A stretch of DNA of 64,000 bases, from the NCBI RefSeq assembly GCF_004798865.1, contig NW_025336495.1:441701-505700 (forward strand), written 5' to 3'. Positions 35,005-51,731 of this stretch are shown here, in pieces; position 1 is the stretch's first letter, and each line of letters starts with the position of its first letter. Below the pieces are notes generated by a model that did not search any database, was not told where the DNA came from, and saw only the letters and a list, made by a program, of their open reading frames with translations. The position numbers were made by a program, and so were the translations under genes. This DNA is from Varanus komodoensis (taxonomy: Eukaryota; Chordata; Lepidosauria; Squamata; Varanidae).

Positions 35005-38000
35005 ATTTCTATGCCTGCACAAGACCAGCATTTCACTAAGGAGGCCTGACTGCCCCCCCCACCCTCCCCAGGGGACATCCTCCCGATGTGCCAGGCTACG
35101 AGGCCAATCAGGCCGAGAGCTGGACGGGGGGCTGCGGTCTGGCACATCGGAAGAAGAGCAGCCAGACGCGGCCAGACCGGGAGCCCAAGAGGGCCGCCCA
35201 TCCCGGGCAGCACTGTGGCCCTGGCGAGCGCAGGGGAGTCGACTGACGATGCCCGGAAGTCCGTGTGCCCAGCGCAAGGCTCGACTCCACGCCTGTAGAC
35301 GACAGTGCCCTGAGGAGCATGCCCGAGGCCTGCGGAGACGGGCGGACGCAGCCGCCGGCACTGGGCTCCCGTTCCGGACCGAAGGGCAGCGAGCTCAGCC
35401 CGCAGAAACGCCTCTCCCCTCCAGGGCAAAGGACCGCAGCCTTACGTCCTTGAAGACCCGCTGCTCCTGGGCCGCCGCCTCCTGCTGGAAGTGGGCCGAG
35501 GCATCCTCCAGCGTGTACTTCCACATGTCCCGCTTCTCCCCTTCCGTTTCGATCCTTCAGCCAAAAAGAGCACGGGGGAAAGACTGAGAGGAAAGCTCCT
35601 CCCCACAAGCAGCCCCTCCCCTCACCCGGAGAGGCCTTGGCCTGCACACCACGGACCTACCTGTACGGGCCCTTCGTGCCAGTGAAGTCTGGCTTGACCG
35701 TGATGACGCCGTTGCTGTCCGCCCTGATTGTGCAGAGGACGTGCTCGCAGTCTTTGCAACCAAGCCTGTGGGGAGAGCGGGTCAAAGAGCAGCCCTGGCT
35801 CCCAGCTCCCGGGGGGCTGGCCAGTCGGGGCACTTTTGCCGGGCGTGTGGGTGCAGCTCCTTTCTGAGAGCCCTCGGCCAGCCAAGGCAGCCCGCAAACG
35901 GCTGCGGGAACCCAGTGCCCGAGCAGACGGTGGTGCCCAGGCAGGAGCCCTCTGCATCTCCTCCGCACCCGCTTCACCTGACCCCGGCAGCAGGGCAGCA
36001 CTGCCCACCCCCCAACCAGGGTCCAGGCTGCCCTCTGCCTCTGCTCACCTGTGATGCGCCCTCGGCCTTAGATCTGCCAGGGATCTCCTGGAGGTCGGAG
36101 GCCTCCTTCAAGCCCCTGGCCTGGCTGCTGGTTGCCGCGGCCTAGTCTCCAAGGCGAGCCGATTACTTTCCCTGAGCTTGTGGAAGCCGGACAGGGACAG
36201 TGGGGGAAGAGAGATGGGGCAGCAGCCGCTGACTTACTTGCCAGGGGGTCCCAAGTCCCCCATGATGTACATGGTCTGCACAGGGGTGTTGATGACATGG
36301 TTGTTCTTGATGAACTCTTCCGAGGGTTGCCAGGTGATGAGGCGGGATTTCAGGGCACCCCCTTCTCTGTCAGAGGGATGGGAGAGGTCACGCACGGCAG
36401 GAACGGCCCCCTCTGTGGGAGCAGCCAAGGGGCTGGGGCCCGCCAGGGTCTGGAGTGGCCAGCAAGGAGGATTCCGCTCACGTTGGCTGGCGCTCCTGCC
36501 GCCGCCTCCTGACGTTGGCCATCCTCTCCGTCAAGTACGACGGCACTTCCTTCCCAGATGTGGTCACCTTCTGGCAGTGCTGGAAGGCAGAGAGGGCTGG
36601 TTGTGCTTCTCCCCAGCCTGTGCTTGAGGCAGACGCGACAACCCACCCCCCATCTCAGCCCAGTACAGTCTGTGGCTCGGCAGAATGACCCCCAAACAGC
36701 CCACAATTCTGAGTTAATATACCAAAGCCCCCCACGGTTTAGACAATCCAGAGATTATAACCAAAGAACAAATCTCGGCTGTCCTTCCGGATTGTTCATG
36801 GCTAAGAAGCCACAAGTATTTGCATGGGGACCCTTCCAAATTTGGACACACGTGAATTCAACAATCTAAGCCATAGCTTAGTGTTATGTATGAACCAAGC
36901 CACAACTTGTCGGGCAGCTTTTGTCAAATTACCCTCTTGCTCCCTAATTTTTATTTATTTATTTTATTATTATTTATTAAAACATTTCTATGCCGCCCCA
37001 TTTGCTAAAGCCTCGGGGCGGCTCACAACATTAAGTTAAAATACAAACATCAATTTTCCTTCCTTTTGTCTGTAAAACAGGAAGAAAGTGCCTCTCAAGA
37101 AGCTGCGATGCAAAGGAAACACAGAGAAAGGCGCAGCAATTCATAAGGCAGCAAAAAGCAAGCTGCCCGGTTCTATTCTTATTTTTCTGAAATGAGCGAC
37201 TCCTTCCGTCCTGTTGCTGAAACTCAGTAGGCAAACTTTGCATTCTGTGCCACCAGGAAAGGGGGTCATAAATCACATCCCTGTCCTAACCCCCTGAAGA
37301 AGTAGGCAGGCACCTCCTCCAGGTTGGTGAAGCGGTCGTGGTCTGTGTACGTGAAGATCCGGGTGTTTGTCCGCCTCCCTGACCCTTCCAGCTTCAGCAC
37401 GTCCTGATGGTACTGGTGGTCAAGAGGACTCTGGCAGGCGGACTCATTCTGGTAGAGATCCACTTCAAACTGAGCAGAGCACAGAAAGCTCTAATGGGGG
37501 AGGCACAATGCCCCGCAACGCCCCAGTCCCCTGAACAAGAACTGCATTTGAGAATCTCTAGGTCAGGCTTCCCCACAACCCGCCGCCCTCTCAATGAGCA
37601 GGTCTGCAGCTCCCAGCGTTCCTGGCATCAGCCACCCTGGGCTGCACCGACACTCCTCTGAAGCAAGTCGGGCGTGGAACGGCTGAGCTGGGCATCAAGG
37701 CCGCCCACTTGGGACCAAAGCTTCGCCTGTTTCCCGATCATTAGAAAATTCGCCTCTTCTGCCCCACCCACTGCTGCAATGTGGCCCCCAAAATTGTTTC
37801 TGAAACCAAATTTGACTCTTGAGCTGAAAGAGGTTCAGCTCTCATGCTATTCAGGAAGAGCTCCCGCTGGGGAAGATGCAGCCCTGTCCTCCAAGAAGGG
37901 GGTGGAGGCGCTCAGCAGCTGGGAGCCCCTGCCACAGAAGCGCTCCTGGGGGAGGTGGGCACACAGGAAGCACCAGACCTCACGGCGCACAAAGACCGTC

Positions 38001-41000
38001 CGGGAACGTGTGCCGGGGCTCTGCGGGGCAAGCACAGCATCCTTGGATGAAGGAGGCCTGGAGTCAATTCACCATTTGGCCATTTAGACATGAAACTGAC
38101 TGGCTGGCCCTCAGCTTGGCCTTCCCCACAGGAATGTCACAAATATCAACGAAATCGGGATCACAGACATTCGCTCAGCTCTCACCTGGCTGAACAGTTT
38201 CTCTTGCCAGCCAATTATAGCCTCCTCTTTCTCTTCCTCAATGCAACTGTCATCTGAAACACAGGTATTTATTTATTTATTACATTTTTATGCCGCCCCC
38301 ATCGCAACAAAGCCTCGGGGCGGCTCACAACAAAAACAAAATACATAAATATAACAATTAAACAGTAAAAATATTAAAACCCAGTGCATCTTGGCTTAAA
38401 AGATTTAAAATCCTATAAATACAATTAACAATTAAAATGAGTTTTAAATAAAAAGGTCTTAGCCTGGCGCCGAAAAACAAATAATGATGGCGCCAGGCGG
38501 ACCTCTCTGGGGAGCGCATTCCATAGATGGGGCGCCACCGCAGAGAAGGCCCTCCTCTGGGTACTCACCCTCCCAATATCATTCACAGAGGGTTCCCAGA
38601 GAAGGGCATCTGTAACTGATCTCAAGGGATGGGAGGGCATATATGGACGCAAGCGTTCCTTTAGATACCCAGGCTGTTGAGGACTTTATAGGTCATAACC
38701 AACACCTTGAATTGGGCCCGGACTTCAATCGGGAGCCAGTGGAGCTGACGGAGAACTGGGGTTATATGAGAACAACGCCCAGTCCCCGTCAGCAGCCTGG
38801 CAGTTCTATTCTGCACCAACTGAAGGTAGGGGGTAATGGCTGGATCAGGTAAGCAGTCCTTTCGCACTGTCCTTTATCAAGCCAACAGGGGTGAGACATG
38901 AGTGGGGAGACAGAAACAAAGAGGTGCGTTTGCTTCCAAAGGAGAAAACACGGCCTCTTGTAGGAACACCCAGGATTCCTGCAGGAGGAGGCTGCCCTGG
39001 ATTGTGGGCCATCTTGGACCTGGCGTGAAGGAAGCAGCAAAGTACTTTTTCCGGGATCGGAGGGCATCGGCAGCAGGCTGTCCTGGACCAAACCTGGCTG
39101 CCTGTCACCGCCAGCCCCAGAGCGGCAAGTGTGCCACTGGGGGAGGTAAGGCGGGGGTCTCACTGGCGCGCATCCCCGAACTGCTGCCTGTAGCACTCAA
39201 GGGGCTGGCACGGCCCCCCGCTGTGGTCTCTCAGTGTGTGGACCGTGTGAACTGATGAAACGCTTTCTTCACCTGTGGAACCTCGTGACCCAAGTCAAAG
39301 CCTCAGAGATGGCAGGTCGATGAGCCGACGAAGCACGGCAGCACCTGAGCTCGGGCGCACTGGGGAACGGCCGCAGCCGCTGTGGGAACCCCTGCAAAAT
39401 GGCTCCCACAGAGGAGCTGGCGACTTCCGCGGGGCCCTGGCTGATCAAGGGCGGGGTGCGCGGAGGACAGGGCTCGGGGACGGAAGGAGGGAGTGCGGCC
39501 AGAGACAGGCAGGGAATGACATGCCTCCTGGCGTGCCCACGCAGTGCTCGCCTGTTGCCCGTCTCCAGCCTCGCCCTTTCTCACTTCCCTGCCTTGCTTC
39601 CTCTTCCTGCCCGCAAAGCACCAGGTTCAGGAGCTCGAAGCCCTAACATTTTTATTACCAATCTTTTTTTAAGGGGATCCCAGAGGGAAGAGCTACGTGG
39701 GTCCCCCGGAGATGCTGTGGCTGTTGGTGCTTCGCATCTGTGAGTGTTGCGATCGAGGTGCCTGGTTTAACCAGTAGGAGAATGCGACACACGGGGATGT
39801 TTTGGCTGAAGGGGGAAGGAATCTCATTAAGAACTGGTGCCAAAGAGATGGTCTGCTGGTTTTATGGCAGTCGACTCAAAACAGGAGCCCTCTGGGTGGT
39901 TCGGTCCTCAATTCCCATCAGCCCCCGCCAACCTGGATGATGGTCTGGTATCCCGGGGCAGTCATTCAAAACGCCTGCAGGGTGTCCGCTCTGTGGGAAC
40001 AGCCAGCCTGGCGGCAGCTCTGTGCCACCACGTGGGACCCCCAAGGGCTGCGGCACTCACCTGTCGGGCCATGAGGGCCGAGGGTGGCCAAGCCGACGAG
40101 CTGCCGGCCGGGGGGGCAGAAGGGCTGCTGGAGCTGCTGCAGCAGGAGGCTGGTGGAGGTCACCCGCTGGAGGCAGACCCTGCAGGGAGGGAGGAGAAAA
40201 GGAAAGCCATGCGTAGCGCTTGCCCAAGAAACAGGCATCATGATGCCTGGGGAGAAGCCAGAGACAAGCGACCGCAACTGGGGGCGGGGGGAGCAAAAGC
40301 AGGAAGGCTTACGGCACCCTCCAGAACAACGATTACGGCAGAAGTTTTTACAAGCATGGATCTGCGGGGACAGAGGGGACCACCCTGGGCCCAGGACGGA
40401 CCTGCAGCGGCAGGCCTGTGACTGTAAACGGAGGAATTATCTTGCCGCTTCGGAGTGGGTCACCCAGAAGAGGGCTGAGCAGACATTAGGTCGGGACTGC
40501 CACTCCCAGAAGCCCCCATTACGGTGGCCAAAGGTCAGGAAGGGTAGGTGTGGGTGGCCAGGGCACCTGGAAATCACCTTTCTGCTCTAAACCAGCTTGC
40601 AAAGGGGCTCTGGCTGATGGAACAAAGATGCTTGCATTCAAACAGGCTGTAAGCCCATCAAATGACTTGCTGGGCAGTTCCCTCTGCTGGCCTCCTCATT
40701 CGGTCCTCTGTATTTTATTGCTCTTCAGTTGGATTTTAAGTCCATGCTTTGTGGCCGTTAACCACCTTAGGCCAGTGTAGTGCCATGGCTAAGAACACGG
40801 GTCTGGCACTCAGGCAAGCTGGCTTCTAGTCCCCGCTCGGCCATGGAGCCAACTGGGGAACTTTGGGCCAGTCTCAGACTCTCAGCCCAACCTACTTTGC
40901 AGGGTTGTTGTGGGGAAACATTGGGAGAAGCTGGAGGAGAGTATTGTAAGCTGCTGGGTTCTTTGTAAGAAAAAAGACAGGGTATAAATCTTATAAATAA

Positions 41001-41572
41001 ATGAATAAGTAAACACATGGTCTGAAAAGTTCATTATTCTATTCACTTTTGAGACGGCGCACCCTGCTGCAGCTTGCAAGAAGAAAGGCATGGGCTACCC
41101 TGGCCTCTCTTTAGACTGCTGGTGCTGCGATCCTTGCACACGTTTAGGGCGCAATCCTCTGCACACTTATATCAGTTCTGCAGACCTAGGCACATTCAGA
41201 CAGCAAGATATATCTATGAAAGGCTGGAAAATCTTGCAGCTCCCTGGTCAGCACAAGCTGGCCAAAACCTGCCTACATCGCACCCTTACGCTCTTGAGAC
41301 CCCTTGCGTCTCAAGTCCATTACTTTTTGGATTTGTAGGACTACAGCTCCCATCCCGCAGCCGGAACGGCCGAGGATTAGGGGACCTCTGGCCCAAAGCA
41401 CCCGGGGGGCGCCGGGGCGCCCCCCCCCCCCCGGCTGCGCCCCGACCCTTCGGCCGGGCGCCCGCTCCCTTGCGAGCCGGACGGGCACCGACCTGACGCG
41501 CAAGTTGCGTACGGGGTCCCGGGAGCGGTAGACCGCCGCGCCCGCGTCCTCGCCCCACGCCACCTCCGCCAT
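27543..41572 (-). CDS. MKS1: MKS1, B9-domain transition-zone protein of the primary cilium
   Basis: MKS1 acts at the ciliary transition zone in the B9/tectonic complex, with B9D1 and B9D2; human loss causes Meckel and Bardet-Biedl syndromes. Eighteen exons, 5' to 3': 41572-41493, 40179-40061, 38253-38186, 37469-37314, 36579-36482, 36366-36238, 35765-35661, 35554-35446, 34181-34125, 33217-33175, 32772-32710, 32186-32116, 31823-31754, 31469-31362, 30278-30145, 30034-29952, 28278-28181, 27640-27543. They join in phase into 562 codons plus TGA; human MKS1 has 559 residues and 18 exons. The start reads [20 protein letters not shown], matching human [20 protein letters not shown]. The B9 (C2-like) domain spans roughly residues 305-440, with [32 protein letters not shown] and [14 protein letters not shown] basic C-terminal helix ends the protein. 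No broken exon was seen. The start lies in a CpG-rich promoter; introns hold L2-like and CR1 fragments. Confidence 0.97.
29065..29200 (-). mobile_element. CR1 LINE 3' end
   Basis: Minus-oriented copy of the terminal CR1 segment (AGGCCATCTAGTCTGACCCC on the plus strand, followed by the GACATGCCTATCATGTGGA region) in the MKS1 intron between exons 30034-29952 and 28278-28181. AT-rich sequence at 28,850-29,040 adjoins it and is not identified. Confidence 0.85.
30708..30905 (-). mobile_element. Old CR1-type LINE 3' fragment
   Basis: CCCTGCTGGATCAGACC, a GTTCCGTCCCACAGGGTCCA stretch, CCAGCAACTGG and AGAGGCGTAGTTCCTCTGAT are landmarks of an older, widespread reptile CR1 subfamily, here in reverse orientation within an MKS1 intron. 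The copy at 47,865-48,075 is the same family on the other strand. Confidence 0.6.
34957..35010. repeat. (ATT)n microsatellite joined to a LINE tail remnant
   Basis: About 15 ATT units, followed by ACATTTCTATGCC. That last piece equals the start of the L2-like 3' tail seen at 36,945 and 38,270, so the microsatellite probably grew out of an L2-like tail in this MKS1 intron. Confidence 0.8.
36945..37040 (-). mobile_element. L2-like LINE 3' tail fragment
   Basis: TTTATTTATT microsatellite tail, ATTTCTATGCCGCCCC and GCCTCGGGGCGGCTCACAAC in an MKS1 intron; the same terminal sequence as the longer copies at 38,265 and 57,625. Confidence 0.8.
38265..38875 (-). mobile_element. L2-like LINE, 3' part with end of reverse-transcriptase ORF
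   Basis: In MKS1 intron 2. Minus-strand coding pieces: [20 protein letters not shown] then [20 protein letters not shown] (38867-38661), and [20 protein letters not shown] ending FKTHFNC-stop (38652-38425). These are the typical C-terminal blocks of L2/CR1-group reverse transcriptases. The 3' region and TTTATTTATT tail follow. 5'-truncated; a frame change separates the two pieces. Confidence 0.85.
40768..41012 (+). mobile_element. Sauria-type SINE (tRNA-headed, Bov-B-like tail)
   Basis: In MKS1 intron 1. Starts GCCAGTGTAGTGCCATGGCT, has a polymerase III B-box-like GGCTTCTAGTCCCCGC, then GGGCCAGTCTCAGACTCTCA, CCTACTTTGCAGGGTTGTTG and a tail GGTATAAATCTTATAAATAA. This is the layout of squamate Sauria SINEs. 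Confidence 0.85.
41325..41400. repeat. Short interspersed repeat fragment (ACTACAGCTCCCATC type)
   Basis: TTTGGATTTGTAGGACTACA then GCTCCCATCCCGCAG resembles a dispersed reptile repeat with the ACTACAACTCCCATCATCC core; related phrases occur at about 48,385-48,410 and 56,340-56,400. The core is also close to the ZNF143 promoter motif, so a promoter role for MKS1 is an alternative reading. Confidence 0.35.
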
Positions 41573-42235
41573 GGCGCCCGCGGCCGCGTCTCCCCGGACG
41601 CGCGGGGCGGGGCGGGGCGGGGCGCGGCGGGAGCGAGAGCGAGAGCGACCCCTGGCGCCCCGCTCGGGAGGCGCGCCCGCCGGAGCCGCGTGAGGGGCGG
41701 CCGGCCTGCGCACCGTGCGCTGCCGCCAGCAACCGCGCGGCCGGAGGGGCCCGGCGGCCGGCCAAGCCCGGAGGGCGGCGCGAAGCCGGGGCGCGATGAA
41801 AATGCGGTGCGCGCGGGCCCCTTTGAGAGCTGCGCCGCTGTTGCCGAGTGGGGCCCCCGCTGCGAGCGAGCGAGCGAGCCAGCCAGCCAGCCCGCGCTGC
41901 CGCCCGCGGTCCTGCAGAGTTGCCCGCTACCGAGCTTTCAGGCTGTGGGTTCCCAGACAGAAACCTCGCCCGCACCCCTGCAAAAGTCCCCTTCCGAGTT
42001 GCTGCACGGCCTTCAGTCCCCCTCAAGCCAGGCGTCGAGCGTGGATTGCTGTTGGAGCCGGCGGAGGCGACAGGGCCCGGTGGGCAACCCGCAGTTCACC
42101 TGCAGCAGCAAACTGGGCTTCTGGCCGGCGGAGGGGCTGGGAGAGGCGCCGGTGGCGCGCCTGCCCTGTCCGCCCGTGCTGGCTGCTCCTCGGGCCAGGC
42201 TGCTGCTTACCCTCGTGGCCTGCAGCTTCCCATGT
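41400..42235 (-). promoter_or_regulatory. CpG-island promoter of MKS1
   Basis: Very GC- and CpG-rich sequence over MKS1 exon 1 and upstream of it. The start context is GCCATGGCGG. Contains (GGCGG)n-like boxes at 41,610-41,640 and a short tetranucleotide tract of GAGC then CAGC units (about 41,865-41,893). No TATA box seen. Confidence 0.55.
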
Positions 42236-43360
42236 GGGGGGGGGGGGGGGCTTGGAAATCAACCCCAGGTTCTCTTCATGGATAACAAGCCCCACCTTGC
42301 CAATGAGGCTTAGTGCAGGTGAAGCAACCGCCCCCGTTTCTTCACCAGGTTGCCATGTTGCCCGACTGCATAAACTCGAAACGACTAATTGCTTAAATCT
42401 GCGCACATTTCTCAGCAAAGAAAATGATCCTTCCGAGAGGGGCGAGAGGCACTGCAGGCAGAATCTGCAAACCCCCCACCCTCCCGGGTTCCTGCCCCAT
42501 GCAGGGAAGTGAACATGAGCAGAGGTGCCTCTCGGTTCTGGTCTTCCATATTTTCCGCTTCTTGCCTCCTTGCCACATAGAGCTTGTTGTGGAGAGAAAA
42601 GGCAGAGAAGGGCACCGATTACTTAGCGCTGACGCCCTGGAGCCCCCCAGGTCGTAAAGCACCCCGAATCCTGAAGAAGGCGACTGCCACCTGTGGTTTG
42701 GGGGGAGGCTTCTGCAAAAAGTGATCAACCATTCCCAGCTGGCGAAGCTCAGGCTGGCCCAAGATTTTAAAATTGAAGACATCCCATTTCTATCCTGCCT
42801 CGTCTTCCCACAATCCTCGCCATCCCTTCATTCCCCTAACGCTCTCGCAAGTCAGGCTGAGGGTCCGGGACCTGCTGGAGCCGCCTGGTGCGCGTGCGTG
42901 ACCAGGGAGGGACTGGAACCGGCTTTCTGGCCCAACCATCACGGCAGGGAAGTGGCCTGAAGCTTTCCTCCAGGCACCTGCCTCTCCTGCAGGCTGTGCT
43001 CTCCTGCCCCAAACGGGGCTCACGCCAGTCCTGTGCCGCAGGGGAATGTCCTGGCAGGCTGGGCCCCGGCGCGTCACCCCCGCCTCCCGTAGGCCAGACG
43101 GCTGCCTTATGCGGCCAGGAAGACCTGCTGCTCCCGTGCCTGTCCTGCCCCATCAAAGACGCATCAAAGATGCTTCCCGAGGGGCAGCGCCCCGTGGGCC
43201 TACGCAGAAGGCCTGGCACAGCTCTTACGCCTTTCCCGTCTGAATGGGGGGCGGGGAGGCACAGCCTGGTCCTGGTGGAGGTCACGGCGCGCTGCACCCA
43301 GAGAGAGGGCTCCAACCCCGAGAGAGACGCTCTCCCACACACATGCTCTATTTCAAATAG
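42236..43360. other. Spacer between the MKS1 promoter and the BCL7B 3' end
   Basis: Starts with a G homopolymer (about 42,236-42,250). The remainder is mixed-composition sequence in which I recognise neither exons nor a repeat family. Open frames here have no protein-like character. Confidence 0.4.
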
Positions 43361-43366
43361 TTTAAT
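43361..43366 (-). terminator. Candidate polyadenylation signal of BCL7B (ATTAAA)
   Basis: First common poly(A) hexamer seen downstream of the BCL7B stop, about 800 bases away, in an AT-rich patch. It is the ATTAAA variant, so the transcript end is only a guess. Confidence 0.4.
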
Positions 43367-44158
43367 TTTAAAAAATATTCTCTTCAGTGCGAAAATATCT
43401 CTTTGCTGCCCCGGGTGGCCGGTGTGCTGCGCCACAGCAGGGCCTCGATCACAAACTCGATTCCACATGCAGATTGCGAGCAGGAGGGTCTGCAGAGACC
43501 AGAGGGTGGGGAGGTGGGCAGCCGCGGGGCTCGAGGGGGCAGGCCCCGTCCCTGGTGGCTGGAGGGGGCTGGCTGAGCAGGCAGGATGCTGGGGGGCCTC
43601 TGGAGGTGAGGCCTCCCTGCGTCCTCCTGCGGGAGAGCCCTCGGCTGCCGGAGGCAGCTGAGCCGTCGCTTCCGAGGCCTTCCAAGCCTGCAGGCGCCTC
43701 GCCGGCCCCCCGAGGCAAATGGCTTGACCCCACAATTATTGCACAGAATCCCAGTTAGGGTCCCATCAAGCCCTGAGTGACCTCCCACAGGGCTGCCTTG
43801 TCCCTGCTGCTCCCTCCCCGCTCCCATGGCGGCCTCCTGCCCCGCAGCCCCCCGGGCTCCCGAGGGGGTCTCTCCGACAAGGCATGCAAGTGCAGCTGCA
43901 GCCTTCCACCCCCAGGCGTACCAAGCTGGGGGGCTGGCCCCTGCCGCGTGGAGAATGGCGGGGGGAGCCGGCGTCTGGAGGGAGCGGCAGGGCGACTCTC
44001 GGAGGACATTGCACATCCAGGACACGGAGGAAAAGGGAGGGCAGCTTCCAGCCAGACCGGCAGCTTGGGCGGGGGTCTGCGGGAACGGGGGAGCAGGGCG
44101 GCTCTTGGAGGAGGCATCTGGCGAGGGGAGGGGAGGGGAGGGGGCAGTGCAAGCCTAG

Positions 44159-49110
<4,952 letters not shown>

Positions 49111-49939
49111 GAGGAAGGAGGCGGTGCTACGCTTGTACGGTTCACAGCACCTTTCGCCACGGGAGAAAAGTTAGCACACGCCCAGAGACACGCTTGTTTT
49201 CAAAACTAATACATTTCTCCCCTCTGGGTAAAGGCAGAAACCTTGGCACATTTTTTAAAAAATTAGATCATGAAGCTCCATGAACTGGGTGGGTTACTTG
49301 TGGCCAATTGGCTTGTTTTGCAAATTACAGTAGGGCAACGTTATTGTGTTACCCTAACACAAAGGCTGAAGGAAGGAGCTGCCTGCTAAAATGGGCCAAA
49401 TGACAAGGTGGGCTATGAGGAGAGACAGAACTTGGGAATAAACCCCCCACTCTGCATGGATGATCTTGCAGGTTCGATTGCCTGCACCTCCAGGCACCTC
49501 AGAAGCATCCCCCCCCCACCACCACTGGCTCTGGGCAAACCTGCAGGGACCAGACTGAACCATGAACTTGCATGATCTTGCATTTTTTTTCCTGTCGGAA
49601 GGCATTGCAGCATTTGTATGTAGGAGTGCTCCACATGGCTGGCAAGCTTTTCCATTTTCATACTGTGCTTTATAATTATTGGACGTAGCTAAAAGAAGGC
49701 ACTTTCCAGCTTGCACTCTGCATGTGGCCGAAGAACAACAATGTTTAAAGGATTTCACTGTGCAGTACATGAATCAGAGCTTAGTCCTAACCCTGAATAT
49801 TTCACGGAGTAGGCAAACAACTGCTTGAGGGCAGACAGTTACTTCAGGGGGCTGAATGGCACCCATTAGCAATCTGCATGAGCCCCCACACGAATGGAGA
49901 AATGCTGTATTCGAACTACAACCCCACCTTCAAGGGCAA
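49111..49939. other. BCL7B upstream spacer
   Basis: Mixed sequence between the BCL7B CpG island and a CR1 fragment. AT content rises quickly past 49,190. I recognise no gene or repeat family in it. Confidence 0.4.
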
Positions 49940-51110
49940 GCTGTCGCTCAGTGGGATTTCTTCGGCTTCAGGAGAGCAGTGCTTCTATCCCTTGACAGAG
50001 GCCAGTGGCAACCACTGGGGCGGCTATTCTGGTCTTTGGCCAGCAGGGGGAGCCATTGCGCCGCCTCAGAACCTCGCAGTTGCGCTTCGCATCCCTTGCT
50101 AGTCTCAGCTCATTTCCTGCTTTAGCCTTCCTGATGCCGTCCCTGCAAGTCCTCGCTGTTCGATACTCTTCCTTTGTGGCCAGGCCCTGCTTCCACTTCC
50201 TGTGCATGGCCCTTTTTTGCTTCCAGGCCGTCACTTAACTCTTTGTGGAGCCACGCGGGCCTCCTCTGCGGTCTTCTACACTTTTTTCTTGGTAATTGTG
50301 CCCGGAGAATCTTCTTTTTCAAGACTTCCCATCCTTCCTGGACTCCTTTTCTCTTAAGAGTGAGTTGCCATGGCACATCACTTACCATTGTTCCGCGTTC
50401 GTAAAAGTTGGCTTTCTTGAAGTCCAGGATGCGCATTTGGCTCCAGTTACCCTTTGTCTCCTTCATAATTGAGAATTCAAGCATGACATGGTCACTGTCC
50501 CCCAGAGCTGCCAGGGTCGCTGTTTTGTCCACCAGGCCATCCCTGTCAGTTAGCATTAGATCGAGGACAGCTGGTCCTCTCGCCCCTTCCTCTACCTTCT
50601 GCTGGAGGAAGTTGTCGGCAACACACGTCAGGAATCCCTTGGAGGGGCCACGCTTGGCAGAAATGGTCTCCCAGCAACTATCAGGGGAACTGAAGCCCCC
50701 CATGACGACTACCTCATGCTTCTTGGAAGTGCTGGCAAGTTGCTTTTCGAAGGTTGCATCTTTGTCCTCTTTTTGACTGGGTGGATGGTAATATATGACA
50801 ATGACTGCATTTTTCTTATTTTTTGCTCCCTTGAAATTTAGCCAGATGCTTTCAATGGCTAAATTCAGTTCCTCTTCTTGTATTTCTGTGCAGATGTATG
50901 TGCCTCTCACATATAGTACAAATCCACCTCCCTTTTTGTCCTTTCTATTTCTCTCAAACAGGTTGTATCCATCAATTGCAGCATTCCAGTCATGTGAGTC
51001 GTCCCACCAAGTTTGTTATTCACATGGATCAAGAATCCAGCACTTCTGGTTTGCCGCCCTTCCAGTCTTCTTCCCTTTCATATTGTATCTTTTAGACTGG
51101 GGACTGACTT
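49940..51110 (-). mobile_element. CR1 LINE ORF2 endonuclease segment
   Basis: Minus-strand frame 50910-50122 (262 codons) plus the preceding DDSHDWNAAIDGYNLFERNR part up to about 51,010. Blocks VIVIYYHPPSQKED, EVVVMGGFSSPDSCWE, AVLDLMLTDRDGLV and LGDSDHVMLEFSI correspond to the apurinic endonuclease domain of CR1; the usual GDFN reads GGFS and may be inactive. It is an internal fragment lacking the reverse transcriptase and lies between BCL7B and TBL2. The left boundary is approximate. Confidence 0.9.
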
Positions 51111-51149
51111 ATTTCCACCTCTGGAAGCCATCTTGGCTAAAGGGAGGAA

Positions 51150-51270
51150 CTATAATAGAAACACAGAGCAAATCAGAAGGGGCCTCCCGGGCCATCTAGT
51201 CTGACCCTTGGCTCCAGCCAGCTCCGCTCATGACATGCCCACCACGTGCACGTCCAGCCTAGACGTTCAA
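51150..51270 (-). mobile_element. CR1 LINE 3' end
   Basis: Minus-oriented terminal CR1 segment (GGGCCATCTAGTCTGACCCT and CTCATGACATGCCCACCACG on the plus strand). It sits just upstream of the endonuclease fragment and is a separate insertion. Confidence 0.85.
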
Positions 51271-51660
51271 GGGAGGAAGGGAGGAAGTCCTGGTGCACGC
51301 AGGCATCCCGGGCCTGACAGTGCCTTGAGACTAGGTGGGAGCACGGAAATAAAACATGTGATTCCGGCTGCTGCTGGGCTTGTACAGCCCGTATCTGACA
51401 GCATCTTACAGAGACCTCCAATTATGGTGGAGGAATGATGCCAGCACATAGTTGAAGCTTGTTTAGGATGAGGCCCATGTACCAGCATCCCCTGAGATGC
51501 TGTCTAGTGACGGAGTTAATGTCCCTGCCTACTCGCAGGTCCAGCGGTTCAGGTTCCTGGGCAGAGCCCTGCATGGCCCCCCAAGCTTCCCACCAAAACC
51601 AGCACCACCTCTCCCCCTCCTCGCTTGAGCAACTTCCCAGTGGGCCAAAGGTGTGCAAAA
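51271..51660. other. Spacer before the TBL2 3' end
   Basis: About 400 bases of mixed sequence between the CR1 end and the TBL2 poly(A) signal. Nothing recognised. Confidence 0.4.
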
Positions 51661-51665
51661 CGGTT

Positions 51666-51671
51666 TTTATT
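51666..51671 (-). terminator. Polyadenylation signal of TBL2 (AATAAA)
   Basis: Canonical AATAAA on the minus strand only about 60 bases after the TBL2 stop codon, implying a very short 3' untranslated region. Longer forms using later signals cannot be excluded. Confidence 0.6.
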
Positions 51672-51731
51672 TGCTCTCACCCCCAGTGATTAAAATCCTA
51701 GCCCCAAGGCTGCCCTCCTGGAAGTGGGAGC

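Noticed and set aside
34952-35049. Open frames of repeated Ile or Tyr
   Set aside because: They are translations of the (ATT)n microsatellite.
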